DNA of 6,946 bases from Pseudomonadota bacterium (GTDB lineage Bacteria > Pseudomonadota > Gammaproteobacteria > Xanthomonadales > Xanthomonadaceae): assembly GCA_023423855.1 (NCBI GenBank), contig JAFAEU010000376.1, positions 1 to 6,946 of the forward strand. The letters run 5' to 3'. Each line of letters starts with the position of its first letter. The first letter of the stretch is position 1. The translations under genes were made by a program, and so were the position numbers. The notes below the pieces were generated by a model. It was not told the DNA's origin. It searched no databases and was given only the letters and a program-made list of their open reading frames with translations. Positions 6,182 through 6,946 of this stretch are shown piece after piece.

Positions 6182-6946
6182 TCACCATTCCGCGACGCTG
6201 CCGTCGCCGTGGCGCCAGAGCGGATTGCGCCAGCGCGGCGGCTCGCGGCCCATGCGCGCCAGCAGTTCCTCGTCGATCTCCACGCCGAGGCCCGGTTTTG
6301 GCAGCGCGGCGATGCTGCCGGTGTCGTCGCAGCGGAAGTCGTCCTTGTTGAGCACGTAGTCGAGCAGGTCCGCGCCCTCGTTGTAGTGGATGCCGATGCT
6401 CTGTTCCTGCAGCATCGCATTCCAGCTGACGAAGTCCACCTGCAGGCAGGCGGCCAGCGCCACCGGGCCGAGCGGGCAGTGCGGGGCGAGGCCGATGTCG
6501 TGGGCCTCGGCCATCGCCGCGATCTTCATGCACTCGGTGATGCCGCCGGCGTGCGAGAGGTCGGGCTGCAGCAGCGCCAGCCCGCCTGCGGCAAGCACCG
6601 GCTTGAACTCCGCGCGCGAATACATGCGCTCGCCCGCGGCCAGCGGAATCGAGGTCGCGTCCGACAGCGGACGGTAGTACTCCCACTGTTCGGGCAGCAC
6701 CGGCTCCTCGACGAACAGCGGCCTGAACGGCGCCAGCTCGCGCAGCAGCACGCGCGCCATCGGCGCGCTGACGCGGCCGTGGAAGTCGATGCCGAAATCG
6801 ATCGCATCGCCCACTGCCTCGCGCACCGCGGCGACCTTGGCCACGGCGGCGTCGATCGCGCGCGGGCTGTCGATCAGCTTGAGCTCCTCGGTGCCGTTGA
6901 ACTTGAAGGTGTCGAAGCCCTGCGCGCGATAGCCCTGCATCTGCGC
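6182..6946 (-). CDS. dgoD: D-galactonate dehydratase, C-terminal two-thirds (partial)
   Basis: Enolase-superfamily dehydratase (mandelate racemase/muconate lactonizing type) that removes water from D-galactonate to give 2-keto-3-deoxygalactonate. The window cuts off the N-terminus; 254 residues are visible. Counting from the codon at 6946, the metal ligands are D54 (in IDFHGR), E80 (in VEEPV) and E106 (in AAGERM), and the catalytic histidines are H56 and H156 (in APHCPLGP). The spacings 26, 26 and 50 equal those of E. coli DgoD (D183, E209, E235, H285), which implies about 129 missing residues. The end, [14 protein letters not shown], is also nearly the E. coli C-terminus. This very close match makes galactonate, rather than another sugar acid, the likely substrate. 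It is the first visible gene of the minus-strand block, and the lactonase begins 4 bases after its stop. The operon promoter must lie outside the window. Confidence 0.96.
   Translation of the reverse strand, partial: AQMQGYRAQGFDTFKFNGTEELKLIDSPRAIDAAVAKVAAVREAVGDAIDFGIDFHGRVSAPMARVLLRELAPFRPLFVEEPVLPEQWEYYRPLSDATSIPLAAGERMYSRAEFKPVLAAGGLALLQPDLSHAGGITECMKIAAMAEAHDIGLAPHCPLGPVALAACLQVDFVSWNAMLQEQSIGIHYNEGADLLDYVLNKDDFRCDDTGSIAALPKPGLGVEIDEELLARMGREPPRWRNPLWRHGDGSVAEW

Noticed and set aside
6178..6420. N-terminal extension of the lactonase reading frame back to an ATG at 6420
   Set aside because: It lies completely within dgoD, has Arg/Ser/Thr-rich shadow composition and no lactonase homology. 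GTG 6177 fits the operon spacing.

Overview
The window is GC-rich DNA from a Gram-negative bacterium, most likely a member of the Xanthomonadaceae (Xanthomonas, Stenotrophomonas, Luteimonas or Lysobacter type). The evidence is the codon use, the exported GH43 hydrolases beside sugar-acid catabolism, and one copy of an inverted repeat built on CCCGGCGCAAGCCGGG, which is characteristic of intergenic repeats in that group. The taxonomic call is an inference from pattern recognition, not from a search.

Left end, plus strand (1-811): the last codons of an unidentified gene, possibly a catalase-family peroxidase, overlap by ATGA the start of a complete cytochrome b561-type membrane haem protein. 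Directly after this gene, in another frame, lies about 100 bp that reads as the N-terminal catalytic strand of an aldo/keto reductase in which two active-site residues are substituted. I read it as a gene remnant.

Main block, minus strand (6946 down to 864): five genes in one direction: dgoD (galactonate dehydratase, N-terminus outside the window), an SMP-30/gluconolactonase-family lactonase, dgoK (2-keto-3-deoxygalactonate kinase), and two tandem exported glycoside hydrolase family 43 enzymes. Junctions are tight: 4 bp between dgoD and the lactonase, a 4-bp ATGA overlap into dgoK, and a 14-bp overlap between the two GH43 genes. The single break is the 181-bp dgoK/GH43 interval, which carries a perfect 29-bp inverted repeat and then a good ribosome binding site.

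Together these genes suggest a route from a galactose- or arabinose-containing plant polysaccharide to central metabolism. The GH43 enzymes would trim terminal sugars outside the cytoplasm. Galactose would be oxidised to galactonolactone by a dehydrogenase not in the window, opened by the lactonase, dehydrated by DgoD and phosphorylated by DgoK. The final aldolase (DgoA) and any transporter, regulator and galactose dehydrogenase are not in the window. The GH43 substrate is not determinable from sequence alone.

No tRNA, rRNA, CRISPR array, insertion sequence or phage gene was seen. Several long open frames lie antisense to the main block, but they are GC-rich shadows of the real genes.
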